DNA of 64,000 nt from Bacteroidota bacterium (GTDB lineage Bacteria; Bacteroidota; Bacteroidia; Bacteroidales; F082): contig WOUZ01000007.1 in assembly GCA_009773165.1 (NCBI GenBank), forward strand, positions 124,001 through 188,000. The letters are read 5' to 3'. The notes under the pieces are model-generated. The model saw only the letters and a list, made by a program, of their open reading frames with translations. It had not been told where the DNA came from and ran no database searches. Of the stretch, positions 1 to 9,890 are shown one piece after another (the first letter of the stretch is position 1; each line of letters starts with the position of its first letter). Position numbers and translations under genes: made by a program.

Positions 1-1654
1 CGCAATGGAAATGCTGAAACAAGGTGTAATCAACAAAAACGAAGCTCTTCTTCGCGTTGAACCAAACAAACTCGACGAGTTACTTCACCCTGTTTTTGCT
101 AAAGAAGCACTTGCAAAAGCCAAAGCATTGGCAAAAGGCTTACCTGCTTCACCTGGTGCTGCTACCGGACAAATCGTTTTCCATGCCGACGAAGCTGAAA
201 CATGGGCTTCAACAGGAAAGAAAGTTGTTTTGGTTCGTATCGAAACATCACCTGAAGACCTTAAAGGCATGAATGTTGCAGAAGGAATTCTTACAGCCCG
301 TGGTGGCATGACTTCACACGCTGCCGTTGTTGCACGCGGAATGGGGAAATGCTGCGTTTCAGGTGCAGGAGGCATCAAAATCGACTATAAAGCACGTACC
401 CTGACAATGGACGGCAAAACCTTCAAAGAAGGCGATTTCATTTCACTCAACGGTAGCACCGGAGAAGTTTTTGAAGGCCGTATTGAAACCCGTGTTCCGG
501 AAATGAGCGGTTTTTTTGGCGAACTCATGGAACTGGCCGATAAAAAATCAAAAATGTATGTCAGAACCAATGCTGATACCCCTCATGATGCAGCAGTTGC
601 TCGCAGCTTTGGAGCTAAAGGTATCGGACTTTGCCGCACTGAGCATATGTTCTTTGGTGGAAACAAAATCGTTGCTATGCGCGAAATGATCCTGGCCGAT
701 GACGAAGCCGGACGCCGTATTGCTCTCGACAAATTACTTCCTATCCAGCGTGAAGATTTCGAAGGTATCTTTGAAGCTATGCACGACCTGCCGGTAACTG
801 TTCGCTTGCTCGATCCACCTTTGCATGAGTTTGTTCCTCACGATGAAAAAGGACAACAAGAAATGGCTGAAGTAATGGGTGTTTCTGCTGCTGTTATCAA
901 ACAAAAAGTGGAAGATCTGCATGAGTTTAACCCAATGCTCGGTCATCGTGGATGCCGTTTAGGTAATACCTATCCTGAAATCACCGAGATGCAGGCACGT
1001 GCTATCATCGAAGCAGCTCTTAACCTGAAAGCAAAAGGCGTAGTGGCTTTCCCTGAAATCATGATCCCACTTGTAGGAACTGTAGCAGAACTTCGTATGC
1101 AGGAAGACATCGTTCGCAAGACTATTGAAAAAGTTTTTGCTGAACGTAACGACAGCATCGAATTCCTTGTTGGAACAATGATCGAAGTACCTCGTGCTGC
1201 AGTCACCGCTGATGAAATTGCAAAATCAGCCGAATTTTTCAGTTTTGGAACCAACGACCTCACCCAGATGACCTTTGGTTATTCACGCGATGACGCTGGC
1301 AAATTCCTTGATGTTTACAAGAAAAAAGGTATCCTGAAACATGATCCTTTTGAAGTTTTAGATCAGGAAGGTGTTGGACAATTAGTGAAAATGGCTGTAA
1401 AAAGAGGTCAGAAAACCCGTCCAAACATTAAGTTAGGTATCTGTGGTGAACATGGTGGTGAACCAAGTTCAGTGAAATTCTGCCACACAGCTGGACTCAA
1501 CTATGTAAGTTGTTCTCCTTTCCGTGTGCCAATCGCACGTCTTGCCGCTGCTCAGGCTGCTGTCGAAGAAAAAATGGCTGCCAAAGCAAAAGACGAAAAG
1601 AAAGGCAAGAAGGATAAGAAAGACAAAAAAGATAAGAAAAAAGACAAAAAGTAA
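1..1654 (+). CDS. ppdK: pyruvate phosphate dikinase, C-terminal part (5' end outside window)
   Basis: Interconverts pyruvate + ATP + Pi and PEP + AMP + PPi in the cytoplasm. The frame is open from the first bases, and about 550 residues are visible of a family usually near 900, so the ATP-grasp domain lies upstream of the window. The swivelling phospho-His domain is seen (TSHAAVVARG, His about residue 105 from the first visible Met). The PEP-binding barrel follows, with GLCRTEHMFF, MLGHRGCRLG, FGTNDLTQMTFG and the catalytic-Cys motif GICGEHGGEP. The protein ends in an unusual tail of about 24 residues, almost all Lys and Asp, beyond the normal end of the family. It is followed by a strong terminator. 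In anaerobes with a membrane pyrophosphatase (encoded at 7.5 kb here) PPDK usually works in PPi-linked glycolysis, but the direction is not visible in sequence. Confidence 0.97.
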   Translation, partial: AMEMLKQGVINKNEALLRVEPNKLDELLHPVFAKEALAKAKALAKGLPASPGAATGQIVFHADEAETWASTGKKVVLVRIETSPEDLKGMNVAEGILTARGGMTSHAAVVARGMGKCCVSGAGGIKIDYKARTLTMDGKTFKEGDFISLNGSTGEVFEGRIETRVPEMSGFFGELMELADKKSKMYVRTNADTPHDAAVARSFGAKGIGLCRTEHMFFGGNKIVAMREMILADDEAGRRIALDKLLPIQREDFEGIFEAMHDLPVTVRLLDPPLHEFVPHDEKGQQEMAEVMGVSAAVIKQKVEDLHEFNPMLGHRGCRLGNTYPEITEMQARAIIEAALNLKAKGVVAFPEIMIPLVGTVAELRMQEDIVRKTIEKVFAERNDSIEFLVGTMIEVPRAAVTADEIAKSAEFFSFGTNDLTQMTFGYSRDDAGKFLDVYKKKGILKHDPFEVLDQEGVGQLVKMAVKRGQKTRPNIKLGICGEHGGEPSSVKFCHTAGLNYVSCSPFRVPIARLAAAQAAVEEKMAAKAKDEKKGKKDKKDKKDKKKDKK

Positions 1655-1676
1655 TCCCTGATTACAGAACATACTT

Positions 1677-1711
1677 AAAAGCGTCGGATCCAACAATCCG
1701 ACGCTTTTTTT
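1677..1711 (+). terminator. intrinsic terminator of ppdK
   Basis: A perfect 9-bp stem (GCGTCGGAT / ATCCGACGC) with a 6-nt loop is preceded by AAAA and followed by seven T. It lies 23 nt after the ppdK stop. Confidence 0.93.
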
Positions 1712-1979
1712 GTCCGGAATTTTGTCAATAATAAACCATTTTTTCAGCAACTGTAAATGAGAAAAGGGTCATATGACAACTTTTGAAATTACACGATGAA
1801 AAGGTTCTGAATAGATAATTGTATAAAGAAACATTGGTTTTTGCTGTTAATGAAGTGATTACTAATTAATAATTGGTTGAAATCCAACATCTTAATTTTT
1901 AAAAAAGAGTTCCTTGAGTCAAAATCTATTTTAAGGCTTTTCTATATTGAGAGGGTACTCGGGTCAAAGGTCAAAAACG

Positions 1980-1987
1980 TATATTTG
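1980..1987 (+). promoter_or_regulatory. Bacteroidetes -7 box for the sugar transporter
   Basis: TATATTTG matches the TAnnTTTG -7 consensus, 20 nt before the ATG at 2008. No clear -33 TTTG is present at the usual spacing. The rest of the gap from 1712 to 2007 shows no gene. Confidence 0.55.
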
Positions 1988-2007
1988 CTTCACAAATAAA
2001 TCACATA

Positions 2008-3339
2008 ATGACACACGCTTCAACCTCTTCGCAGAAAAACAATTTTGTCCCACTTTTAATTATTGGGATTCTATTTTTTGTCTTTGGTTTTGTTACCTGG
2101 ATCAACGGGGCGCTCATCCCTATCCTAAAGACAACCTGTCAGCTTTCAGATTTCATGTCATATTTTGTGACTTTTGCTTTTTATATTTCCTATTTTGTCA
2201 TGGCACTACCCTCTTCCTGGATCTTAAAGAAAACCGGTTTTCGCAATGGAATGACCATAGGACTTCTTGTAATGACAGCAGGAGCATTGATTTTTATTCC
2301 AGCAGCCCTTGAACGGTCCTATATTGTTTTTCTTATCGGTTTGTTCACAATAGGCACAGGTTTGGCACTACTTCAGACGGCTGTTAATCCGTATGTGACC
2401 ATCCTTGGGCCGCTGGAGAGCGCTGCTAAACGCATCAGTATCATGGGTATAGCCAATAAATTTGCAGGTGTGCTCGCACCTGTTGTTCTTGCCTCTGTCG
2501 TGCTTAAAAATGCCACTGAGCTCAACGAACAGCTGGCCCTTGCAACTGATCCTGCGGTGCATGCACAACTACTCGACGAACTTTCGCACCGCCTGATTTT
2601 TCCATACTTGCTAATGGCAGGATTTTTAATTGCTCTTGCTATCTTCATTCGCTTCACACATTTGCCCGAAATAGCCATCGATGAAGAAGATGAAACACAG
2701 AAATCAGATACTAAAAAAACTGTTTTCGCCTTTCCCAACCTCATTTTTGGAGTTATTGCCCTGTTCTTTTATGTTGGTGTTGAGGTTGTGGCAGGTGATA
2801 CGATCATACGTTATGGCGATTCACTTGGAATCACGATGGATTCAGCAAAATACTTTACTTCGCTCATGCTGGTGTTTATGGTGGTGGGCTACTTTCTAGG
2901 TGTAGCACTCATTCCCAAATACTTAAGTCAGAAGAACGCGTTGATAGCCTGCTCACTTAGCGGTATTGTTTTCACCCTTATGGCTGTTTTCACTTCCACT
3001 CAGCTCAACTTTTCAATGCCTTTCATCGACTTTACCACCTTTCAGGGCATTGAGCTAACGATTCCTTACACTGTTCTTTTTGTTGCTCTGTTGGGACTTT
3101 CAAATAGTTTGGTTTGGCCTGCCATTTGGCCGCTTGCACTCGAAGGTGTAGGCCGGTTCACTAAAACAGGCTCTGCGATGCTAATCATGGCAATTGCCGG
3201 CGGAGCTACAATTCCACTCCTCTATGGATATCTTGCTGAAATTACATCCACACAAGCCGCTTATTGGATCTGTATTCCTTCTTACCTGATCATTCTAATC
3301 TTTGCTTTATCTGTCCATCGCAAAAAACAAATAACTTAA
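2008..3339 (+). CDS. MFS sugar transporter, FucP / glucose-galactose family
   Basis: A 443-residue inner-membrane protein with about 12 hydrophobic segments, likely a sugar:H+ symporter. The N-terminal half has the FucP/GluP-family features: FGFVTWINGALIP in TM1 and QTAVNPYVTILGP followed by an Arg-rich stretch near residues 125-150. The substrate (fucose, glucose, galactose or N-acetylglucosamine) cannot be told from sequence alone. An in-frame ATG with a -7 box 20 nt upstream fixes the start. The neighbours are unrelated metabolic genes, so it appears to be a single transcription unit. Confidence 0.9.
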   Translation: MTHASTSSQKNNFVPLLIIGILFFVFGFVTWINGALIPILKTTCQLSDFMSYFVTFAFYISYFVMALPSSWILKKTGFRNGMTIGLLVMTAGALIFIPAALERSYIVFLIGLFTIGTGLALLQTAVNPYVTILGPLESAAKRISIMGIANKFAGVLAPVVLASVVLKNATELNEQLALATDPAVHAQLLDELSHRLIFPYLLMAGFLIALAIFIRFTHLPEIAIDEEDETQKSDTKKTVFAFPNLIFGVIALFFYVGVEVVAGDTIIRYGDSLGITMDSAKYFTSLMLVFMVVGYFLGVALIPKYLSQKNALIACSLSGIVFTLMAVFTSTQLNFSMPFIDFTTFQGIELTIPYTVLFVALLGLSNSLVWPAIWPLALEGVGRFTKTGSAMLIMAIAGGATIPLLYGYLAEITSTQAAYWICIPSYLIILIFALSVHRKKQIT

Positions 3340-3465
3340 CTATCAGCCAAGTCCATAGTTATGAATTAAAACTTATTGAAGGCTGCAATGAAATCAATTC
3401 GACGAACTGGTTTTGGAATTTATAGCAAGAATACGGAAATACTGATTTAACTCTTATCAATTATA

Positions 3466-4362
3466 ATGATCCAACACCGGTTATCAACCCACTTACGCGC
3501 GAATCTTCTGCTTCTTGCTGCAGCAGCTATCTGGGGACTTGCCTTTGTTGCTCAGCGCCAAGGCATGGATCATCTTGGACCCCTCACTTTTAACGGGATA
3601 CGATTTTTATTAGGCGCACTCACATTGCTCATCTATAGCTTTTTCACGATTCCTGACTTAAAACCCAAGGATCTGATTCAACCAAGACTGCTTATGCATG
3701 GTATTATGGCAGGCATGGTTCTGCTATTTGCATCCGGTTTTCAGCAACTTGGAATGATTTATACAACAGCTGGAAATGCTGGTTTCATCACTAGTCTTTA
3801 CGTACTTTTTGTTCCAGTGATTGGATTATTGCGTCGGAAACCATCCTCATCACAAATTTGGATTGGGGCGCTTTTTGCAACGGTAGGGCTTTATTTATTG
3901 TCAGTTAAAGAGGGCTTTCATATGCAGATTGGGGATGTTTTAGTACTGATTAGCGCTATTTTCTGGGCTTTTCATCTTATCATTCTTTCTTATATTGCCC
4001 CTCAACATGACTTCCGGCTGATTGCATTTCTTCAGTTTTTCATCACTGGTTTCATCAGTTTACTCTTTGCAATATTTCTTGAACCAATTGAATGGCAAGG
4101 GATTCAGGGAGCAATGATACCAATTCTGTACACGGGTATAGCTTCAGCCGGAATCGGATTTACCCTTCAAATTGCCGGACAGCGAAAGGCACGTGCCGAT
4201 CATGCTGCAATGATTTTAAGTCTCGAAGCTGTGTTTGCTCTTGTGGGTGGCTTCCTGATATTACAGGAATATATGTCATGGAAAGAACTTTCAGGGGCTG
4301 CATTGATGTTGATTGGGGTTATTATAACGCAGTATTTTCCTGAAAGAAAACAACAGACCTGA
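3466..4362 (+). CDS. EamA/RhaT-type DMT transporter
   Basis: A 298-residue integral membrane protein with about ten transmembrane segments arranged as two EamA repeats (roughly residues 12-147 and 155-292). The first helix has the family's AAAIWGLAFVAQR pattern, and the second repeat ends with a helix pair before a short basic tail. The family exports or imports small metabolites such as amino acids, and no substrate can be assigned. It lies 126 nt after the sugar transporter on the same strand, without an obvious terminator between them, so co-transcription is possible. Confidence 0.9.
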   Translation: MIQHRLSTHLRANLLLLAAAAIWGLAFVAQRQGMDHLGPLTFNGIRFLLGALTLLIYSFFTIPDLKPKDLIQPRLLMHGIMAGMVLLFASGFQQLGMIYTTAGNAGFITSLYVLFVPVIGLLRRKPSSSQIWIGALFATVGLYLLSVKEGFHMQIGDVLVLISAIFWAFHLIILSYIAPQHDFRLIAFLQFFITGFISLLFAIFLEPIEWQGIQGAMIPILYTGIASAGIGFTLQIAGQRKARADHAAMILSLEAVFALVGGFLILQEYMSWKELSGAALMLIGVIITQYFPERKQQT

Positions 4363-4409
4363 CACAATTGCAGCATTTTTTTAAAATTTAGTTCATTCAA
4401 AAAAACAAA

Positions 4410-5270
4410 TCATCGCATAGTATCAAATCCCTGTCCGTAGACACCCATAACTGATGATAGAGATACAAAAGCATCAGGATCTTCTTGCTTTACGATCCTG
4501 AAAACTTCCGGATATTCCATCCTTTTTACAATAATCATCAAGATATCGTTTTCTGATTTGGTATACCAACCAACGCCTTTTATAAAAGTGACTCCCCTAC
4601 CCGTCTCATTTCCAATACGATCAGCTATTATTGTTGCTTTTTTAGAAAAGATAAACAGTTGAACTGATTGTTTGTTACCAGTTATAATCAAATCGATGCT
4701 ATAACTAACAACTGCCATGACAACGAAGCCATAAACCAAAGGTTCGATACTTCTAAAAATGATAAAAGAACTGGAAATGATAAAAACATCCAATAACAGA
4801 ATGATCTTTCCGGGACTTATATTATGGTACTTATTAACAATCATAGCAACAATATCAGTTCCTCCGGTACTGCCACCCTGAGTAAAAATGAGTCCCATAC
4901 TTGAGCCCGCCAATACAGCTCCAACTACTGAAGCCATGAATTTATCGGTAACAAAAGGCTCGCGGATATAATACTGCAGTACTGCAAAAAAAAGCGACAA
5001 AACAGCTATTGAATAGATAGTTTTTACACCGAATCCTGCTCCTAAAAGCCTGAGCGCAAATACAATAAGCACCGCATTAATTGCCAAAACAGAAACTCCG
5101 ACAGGTAAACCTGTTGACCAGAAAATCAAGGTTGCAATACCGGTAACCCCGCCTCCAAGAATTTCATTTGGGATTAAAAAGGCAGTCCAGCCTAAAGCCA
5201 TCACAAACAAACCAAGAGTGATAATACTGTATGATTTCAACTCATTCAGAAATGTTTTTTTACTTGCCAT
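4410..5270 (-). CDS. YitT family membrane protein (DUF161 + DUF2179)
   Basis: A 286-residue protein with five or six N-terminal transmembrane helices (about residues 15-190) rich in Gly (GGGVTGIA, GSSMGLIFTQGGSTGGTDIVA). A cytosolic C-terminal DUF2179 domain (about 215-275) contains GRGVTFIKGVGWYTK. Physiological function is unknown; the family is widespread in Firmicutes and Bacteroidetes. It converges with the EamA gene (47 nt between stops) and diverges from the zinc peptidase gene. A -7 box (5289-5296) lies just upstream. Confidence 0.92.
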   Translation of the reverse strand: MASKKTFLNELKSYSIITLGLFVMALGWTAFLIPNEILGGGVTGIATLIFWSTGLPVGVSVLAINAVLIVFALRLLGAGFGVKTIYSIAVLSLFFAVLQYYIREPFVTDKFMASVVGAVLAGSSMGLIFTQGGSTGGTDIVAMIVNKYHNISPGKIILLLDVFIISSSFIIFRSIEPLVYGFVVMAVVSYSIDLIITGNKQSVQLFIFSKKATIIADRIGNETGRGVTFIKGVGWYTKSENDILMIIVKRMEYPEVFRIVKQEDPDAFVSLSSVMGVYGQGFDTMR

Positions 5271-5288
5271 ATTTTCCTAATTTGAAGG

Positions 5289-5296
5289 CAAAAGTA
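5289..5296 (-). promoter_or_regulatory. -7 box for the yitT-like gene
   Basis: CAAAAGTA on the plus strand reads TACTTTTG on the minus strand, matching TAnnTTTG, 19 nt before the start codon at 5270. Confidence 0.55.
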
Positions 5297-5445
5297 CTAT
5301 TTTGACCTTTTAGTGACATAAAAAATACTCCTTAGACAAACTTACTTTATTCGGAATTCTGTCGTATCGTATGAAAAAACAGCTTCAACCTGTTAAATAA
5401 ATCAAAAATTAAAGGCTCTCCTTCTTTTGATGCAAGAATTGGCAG

Positions 5446-5453
5446 TAAATTTG
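5446..5453 (+). promoter_or_regulatory. -7 box that decides the start of the zinc peptidase
   Basis: TAAATTTG matches TAnnTTTG. It lies inside the 5' extension of the reading frame (which could begin at 5427) and about 30 nt before the ATG at 5484. Transcripts starting here would lack the upstream ATG. Confidence 0.5.
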
Positions 5454-5483
5454 TACAGTCACATAAATCAAAATCGAAATACA

Positions 5484-6158
5484 ATGATCTGGATAATTTT
5501 TGGAGTATTTATACTCCTCAGCTGGTTGGTTGGAAGCCGACTGAAAAGTAAATTTAGGGAGTTTAGTAAAATTCCTGTCAATTATGGGATGAATGGTCGC
5601 GATATCGCACAGAAAATGTTGAACGACAATGGCATTTACGATGTTAAAATTCAATCTGTTGAAGGCGAACTAACCGATCACTACAACCCTGTTAACAAAA
5701 CAGTTAACCTAAGTCCTGATGTTTATCATGGCAACAGTGTTGCTGCAGCAGCGGTAGCAGCACACGAATGTGGACATGCTGTTCAACATGCTACTGCTTA
5801 TCATTGGTTGCAAATGCGTAGCCAACTTGTTCCCATCGTAAGTTTTTCCTCGAAATGGGTTCAATGGGTTTTATTGGCAGGTATTCTGTTAGTTAATACC
5901 TTTCCACAGCTTCTTCTTGTTGGAATTCTGATGTTTGCTTTGACAACAGTATTTAGTTTCGTCACCTTACCTGTTGAAATTGACGCCAGTCGCAGAGCAC
6001 TCGTTTGGTTAAGCGCGAGCGGAGTCACAAGTCAGGCAACACAACCCAAAGCTCAGGAAGCTTTACGTTGGGCTGCCTATACCTATGTTGTTGCCGCACT
6101 ATCATCACTTGCAACTCTTATGTACTATCTGGCCATCTATATGGGCAGAAGGGATTAG
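5484..6158 (+). CDS. YugP-type membrane zinc metallopeptidase
   Basis: A 224-residue membrane protease. An N-terminal hydrophobic anchor is followed by a soluble segment carrying the zinc motif HECGHAVQH (HExxH-like: H-E-C-G-H) at about residues 93-101, then two to three more transmembrane helices. This is the layout and length of the YugP / zinc metallopeptidase family (PF04298). The frame also has an ATG at 5427, but the 19 extra residues are polar and a promoter-like -7 box lies within them, so MIWIIFG at 5484 is the preferred start. Substrate unknown. The gene seems to be transcribed alone. Confidence 0.88.
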   Translation: MIWIIFGVFILLSWLVGSRLKSKFREFSKIPVNYGMNGRDIAQKMLNDNGIYDVKIQSVEGELTDHYNPVNKTVNLSPDVYHGNSVAAAAVAAHECGHAVQHATAYHWLQMRSQLVPIVSFSSKWVQWVLLAGILLVNTFPQLLLVGILMFALTTVFSFVTLPVEIDASRRALVWLSASGVTSQATQPKAQEALRWAAYTYVVAALSSLATLMYYLAIYMGRRD

Positions 6159-6303
6159 TTTTTGAATCAAATGGATTAACGAAACAGAGAATATTTTTAA
6201 AAAAAGAAAAAAATCTATCGACTGTTTTACCATTATCCATTGTAAATCAATTTCTTCTGAATAAAAAAGAAAATTCTAGTATCAATTATCAAATTTAAAA
6301 TTC

Positions 6304-7191
6304 ATGAAAAAAATTCATTTATTTGTTGTTTTGCTGTTCTTAAGTTCAGCTACCTTTTTGACATCATGCCAAAAAGACGAGGTTCTAAACCCGGAACCAA
6401 CCATTAACTTTAAAGGCGGAAGCACCTACACAGCAGCTGACGTTAGCATCAAAGCCGGTGAATCCATTACTGTTGGCATCAATGCTGCACAGAATGCTGA
6501 CACCAAGAGCAAGCTAAAAACTTTTACTGTTGTTTTAACACAAAACAACACACCTGTTACGTTGATTAACAACACACTCGATGAAAATCAGGAGGCAGTC
6601 TATTCACAGGATTTTGAGATTACTTTCCCTAATGTTGGAGAAGTAAGTCTTGTTGCACGTGTAACAGATGCAGATGGTAAATTTGCTGAGGTATCTTTTA
6701 AGGTTACAGTTGAACAGGCTGGAGTTGCTGTGAAGAAAAAAACCAATGTTGAATTTGGTTCGTTTAACGATGCTATTGGAAGTTTCTATGCTACATCAAA
6801 TGAAACAGTTTACACAATTTCAGGCGCTGCCAATAATCAGGCGCTTGTGAATATTATCTTCTTTAAAGGAGCAACAAATGGCAATACGATAGCAGCACCT
6901 GATGATACAGATGCAGCAACAATTGATGAATTTAATCTTGATACCTGGACAACGAAAAAGAAAACACGTTTCATCAAGGTAAGCATGACCGCAGCAGAAT
7001 TTGATGCAATTGGAGGTGTTTATAGTTTCCCTGAATTTTCTGATGCAAGCGCATCATCAAAAGCAAATCAACTTGCTGCTGGCAATGTAATCTACTTCAA
7101 AACTGAAGAAGGAAAACGCGGCTACGCAAAAGTAATTGATCTATATCTCAAAGGTGATAAAGCTAAATTTGACTTCATTGTTGAACAATAA
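6304..7191 (+). CDS. secreted lipoprotein of unknown function
   Basis: A 295-residue protein with a clear lipoprotein signal: a basic start, a hydrophobic stretch and the lipobox LTSC with Cys at residue 22, followed by QKDE. The mature part has an Ig-like or PKD-like first half (to about residue 140, with a DADGKFAEVSFKV strand) and a second half without recognised motif. I do not recognise the family. It is probably exposed on the cell envelope. A strong terminator follows, and there is no clear operon partner. Confidence 0.8.
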   Translation: MKKIHLFVVLLFLSSATFLTSCQKDEVLNPEPTINFKGGSTYTAADVSIKAGESITVGINAAQNADTKSKLKTFTVVLTQNNTPVTLINNTLDENQEAVYSQDFEITFPNVGEVSLVARVTDADGKFAEVSFKVTVEQAGVAVKKKTNVEFGSFNDAIGSFYATSNETVYTISGAANNQALVNIIFFKGATNGNTIAAPDDTDAATIDEFNLDTWTTKKKTRFIKVSMTAAEFDAIGGVYSFPEFSDASASSKANQLAAGNVIYFKTEEGKRGYAKVIDLYLKGDKAKFDFIVEQ

Positions 7192-7214
7192 GAATTTATC
7201 CTGTTTCACAAGAG

Positions 7215-7244
7215 AGGCTGTCTTTTTAGGCAGCCTTTTTTTTT
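7215..7244 (+). terminator. intrinsic terminator after the lipoprotein gene
   Basis: An 8-bp stem AGGCTGTC / GGCAGCCT (one G-T pair) with a 6-nt loop, followed by a run of eight T. Confidence 0.88.
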
Positions 7245-7354
7245 GACCAATTGTGAAAGCCCTTTGCATTAGACCTTAATCCAGACTAATGATCGCAACC
7301 TATTGTTTTTTAACAAGAATTAAGTAAAGAAGTAGTTCAATAATGAAATAAAGA

Positions 7355-7385
7355 TTTGCAGAATATCTTCATTTCCCTATTTTTG
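7355..7385 (+). promoter_or_regulatory. promoter of the membrane pyrophosphatase gene
   Basis: TTTG (7355-7358), a 19-nt spacer and TATTTTTG (7378-7385) give an almost ideal Bacteroidetes -33/-7 pair. The predicted transcript start near 7391 leaves a leader of about 68 nt before the ATG at 7459. Confidence 0.75.
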
Positions 7386-7458
7386 CCGCCACTATTGAGC
7401 TTCAGGAGCTTCAATTACAATTCAGTCATTAAAAACCAAAAAAACTACCCACACACCT

Positions 7459-9747
7459 ATGGAGCAAATTGTATGGTATATTCCCTTGGCAGGACTTTTG
7501 GGAATTGTATTTATTTTATTGAAATCCAAATGGATAGACAAGCAGGACGCAGGCAATGAGAAAATGCAACGCATTGCAGGATATATTTCCAAAGGAGCAA
7601 TGGCATTTTTAAAAGCAGAATATCGGATCCTTGCCATTTTTGTTGCATCAGTTTCAGTATTGCTTTTTGTCAAAGGTACTTATGAACCAGGCTCTAATGG
7701 ATTTGTTGTTCTGAGCTTTGTTGCAGGAGCTGTACTATCCGGTCTTGCAGGCTATATCGGTATGAGAGTAGCAACCAAGGCAAATGTAAGGACAACTCAA
7801 GCAGCACGTACCTCGCTTAACAAAGCACTCGTAGTTGCTTTCACTGGCGGCAGTGTCATGGGCATAGGTGTTGTCACGCTTGGATTGCTGGGATTAAGTC
7901 TTTTATTCATCCTTTTCAACAACTTTATTGGTGTTGATTGGACGGTTGAAGTTGTACTTAATGTTTTATCAGCTTTTTCTTTAGGAGCATCATCAATTGC
8001 TCTTTTTGCACGTGTTGGTGGAGGAATATACACCAAAGCAGCCGATGTCGGGGCCGACCTCGTTGGAAAAGTTGAAGCCGGAATACCTGAAGATCATTAT
8101 CTTAACCCTGCTACTATCGCTGATAATGTTGGGGATAACGTGGGCGATGTTGCGGGAATGGGAGCCGACCTTTTTGAATCCTATGTTGGCGCAATACTTG
8201 CCTCAATGGTTCTTGGAGTTGTGTTTATTCACATGCCTCAAATCACTGATCATTTCCAGTTAGGTCCTGTATTATTACCTCTGGCACTTTCAGCTGTAGG
8301 TATTCTTACAAGTATTTTCGGTACATTTTTCATTAGAGTAGGCGGCAATGCTGATCCACAAAAAGCATTGAACAGAGGTGAATTTATTTCCACCGGAGTG
8401 ATGGTAGTTTTATCTTATTTCCTCATCACTTATTTCCTTCCTGAAACATGGATGTATATTCAACCTGATGGAACAATGGTTGAATACACCGCTTTGGGAG
8501 TGTTCTGGGCCACTTTAATTGGATTGGGTATCGGGATCGGCATTGGTAAAATAACCGAATATTATACCGGAAGTGGTGGAAAAGCCGTACAATCTATTGT
8601 AGATAAATCACATACAGGAGCGGCAACAAATATCATCGCAGGGTTAGAGCTAGGGATGAAATCAACAGCTATCCCAGTTATTGGGTTAGCAGCTGCTATC
8701 ATTTTCTCCTATCATTTTGCAGGTCTTTATGGTATTGCCATTGCTGCTGTTGCCATGTTGGCTAATACAGGAATTCAATTGGCTGTGGATGCCTATGGTC
8801 CAATTGCTGACAATGCCGGTGGAATTGCTGAAATGTGTGAATTGCCAAAAGAAGTCCGGCAAAAGACCGACAAACTGGATGCCGTTGGCAACACCACAGC
8901 AGCTATTGGAAAAGGGTTTGCCATAGCTTCGGCTACTCTTACAGCTTTAGCACTCTTTGCGGCTTTTATGACACAAGCCAATATCGTAGTTATTGACGTT
9001 TCACAGCCACTTATCATGGCCGGATTACTTGTTGGAGGTATGCTCCCCTATCTATTCTCGTCAATGGCGATGGGTGCTGTTGGCCGGGCCGCTCAAAAAA
9101 TGATTAACGAAGTAAGACGGCAGTTCGCTGAAATACCTGAATTGAGAAATGCTCTCGCGATTTTGAAAAAGTATGATGGTGATATTTCCAAAGTGAATGA
9201 TGAAGAAAAGAAAATCATGGAAAAGGCCGAGTATGCTGCCCAATACGAAAAATGTGTAGAAATTTCCACTGAGGCTTCGCTGAAGGAAATGATATTGCCA
9301 GGCTTGCTTGCCGTTATTGCTCCTGCCGTTGTAGGCTTCCTTGGTGGCGCTCAGATGCTTGGCGGTATGCTGGCAGGTGTGATGGCATCGGGGGTGTTGC
9401 TTGCGATTTACCAATCCAACGCAGGCGGGGCCTGGGACAATGCAAAAAAAATGATGGAAGAGGGTGTAATGCACGATGAAATACTCCATGGAAAAGGCAG
9501 TGCGTCGCACAAAGCTACAGTCGTTGGCGATACTGTAGGTGATCCGTTTAAAGATACAAGTGGTCCTTCGCTCAACATCCTTATCAAATTGATGTCGGTA
9601 GTAGCACTTATCATTGCGCCAAGCATTGCCGAAGAAAAACCGAGACCAGCTTCAGATAAACCATTGGAGATCAAACAGAAATCAGCAGTTGAAAAAGATT
9701 CCGAACAAGATTCGAAAACGATTTCATGGTATCAGGCACAACATTAA
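7459..9747 (+). CDS. hppA: K+-dependent membrane-bound ion-pumping pyrophosphatase
   Basis: Hydrolyses PPi and pumps H+ or Na+ out across the inner membrane. The protein has 762 residues and about 16 transmembrane helices. The family signature is present: [20 protein letters not shown], then the acidic PPi-site stretch [21 protein letters not shown] at about residues 222-242. A second acidic site lies near the C-terminus ([15 protein letters not shown]). The segment [11 protein letters not shown] has Ala rather than Lys at the key position, which marks the K+-dependent branch. Whether it pumps Na+ or H+ cannot be decided by eye. A charged tail of about 37 residues follows the last helix. A good promoter precedes the gene and a terminator follows it. 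Confidence 0.97.
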   Translation: MEQIVWYIPLAGLLGIVFILLKSKWIDKQDAGNEKMQRIAGYISKGAMAFLKAEYRILAIFVASVSVLLFVKGTYEPGSNGFVVLSFVAGAVLSGLAGYIGMRVATKANVRTTQAARTSLNKALVVAFTGGSVMGIGVVTLGLLGLSLLFILFNNFIGVDWTVEVVLNVLSAFSLGASSIALFARVGGGIYTKAADVGADLVGKVEAGIPEDHYLNPATIADNVGDNVGDVAGMGADLFESYVGAILASMVLGVVFIHMPQITDHFQLGPVLLPLALSAVGILTSIFGTFFIRVGGNADPQKALNRGEFISTGVMVVLSYFLITYFLPETWMYIQPDGTMVEYTALGVFWATLIGLGIGIGIGKITEYYTGSGGKAVQSIVDKSHTGAATNIIAGLELGMKSTAIPVIGLAAAIIFSYHFAGLYGIAIAAVAMLANTGIQLAVDAYGPIADNAGGIAEMCELPKEVRQKTDKLDAVGNTTAAIGKGFAIASATLTALALFAAFMTQANIVVIDVSQPLIMAGLLVGGMLPYLFSSMAMGAVGRAAQKMINEVRRQFAEIPELRNALAILKKYDGDISKVNDEEKKIMEKAEYAAQYEKCVEISTEASLKEMILPGLLAVIAPAVVGFLGGAQMLGGMLAGVMASGVLLAIYQSNAGGAWDNAKKMMEEGVMHDEILHGKGSASHKATVVGDTVGDPFKDTSGPSLNILIKLMSVVALIIAPSIAEEKPRPASDKPLEIKQKSAVEKDSEQDSKTISWYQAQH

Positions 9748-9776
9748 TGTTTTAGAACTTATCTGAAAAAATATAG

Positions 9777-9807
9777 AAAGCTGTCTTTGTGAAAAGGCAG
9801 CTTTTTT
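9777..9807 (+). terminator. intrinsic terminator of hppA
   Basis: A 9-bp stem AAAGCTGTC / GGCAGCTTT (one G-T pair) continues into a T tract, 30 nt after the hppA stop. Confidence 0.88.
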
Positions 9808-9844
9808 ATTTTGTGAAATTTTTTATTCCGGATAAATTCGGTCG

Positions 9845-9852
9845 TACTTTTG
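9845..9852 (+). promoter_or_regulatory. -7 box for the T9SS propeller-like protein
   Basis: TACTTTTG matches TAnnTTTG, 38 nt before the ATG at 9891. It lies downstream of the earlier in-frame GTG at 9789, which is itself inside the hppA terminator. Confidence 0.55.
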
Positions 9853-9890
9853 CATCAACCCGAAACAAAACTGCAAAAATATCCGAAAAA

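Noticed and set aside
1947-2312. 121-codon frame overlapping the start of the sugar transporter
   Set aside because: It is Cys/Phe/Ser-rich without motif and lies across a well-supported membrane transporter in another frame.
9061-9510. 149-codon minus-strand frame inside hppA
   Set aside because: It is a shadow of conserved pyrophosphatase coding DNA, with no promoter or motif of its own.
9789-9890. 5' extension of the T9SS propeller-like gene from a GTG
   Set aside because: It overlaps the hppA terminator and contains the gene's own -7 box; the ATG at 9891 starts a proper signal peptide.
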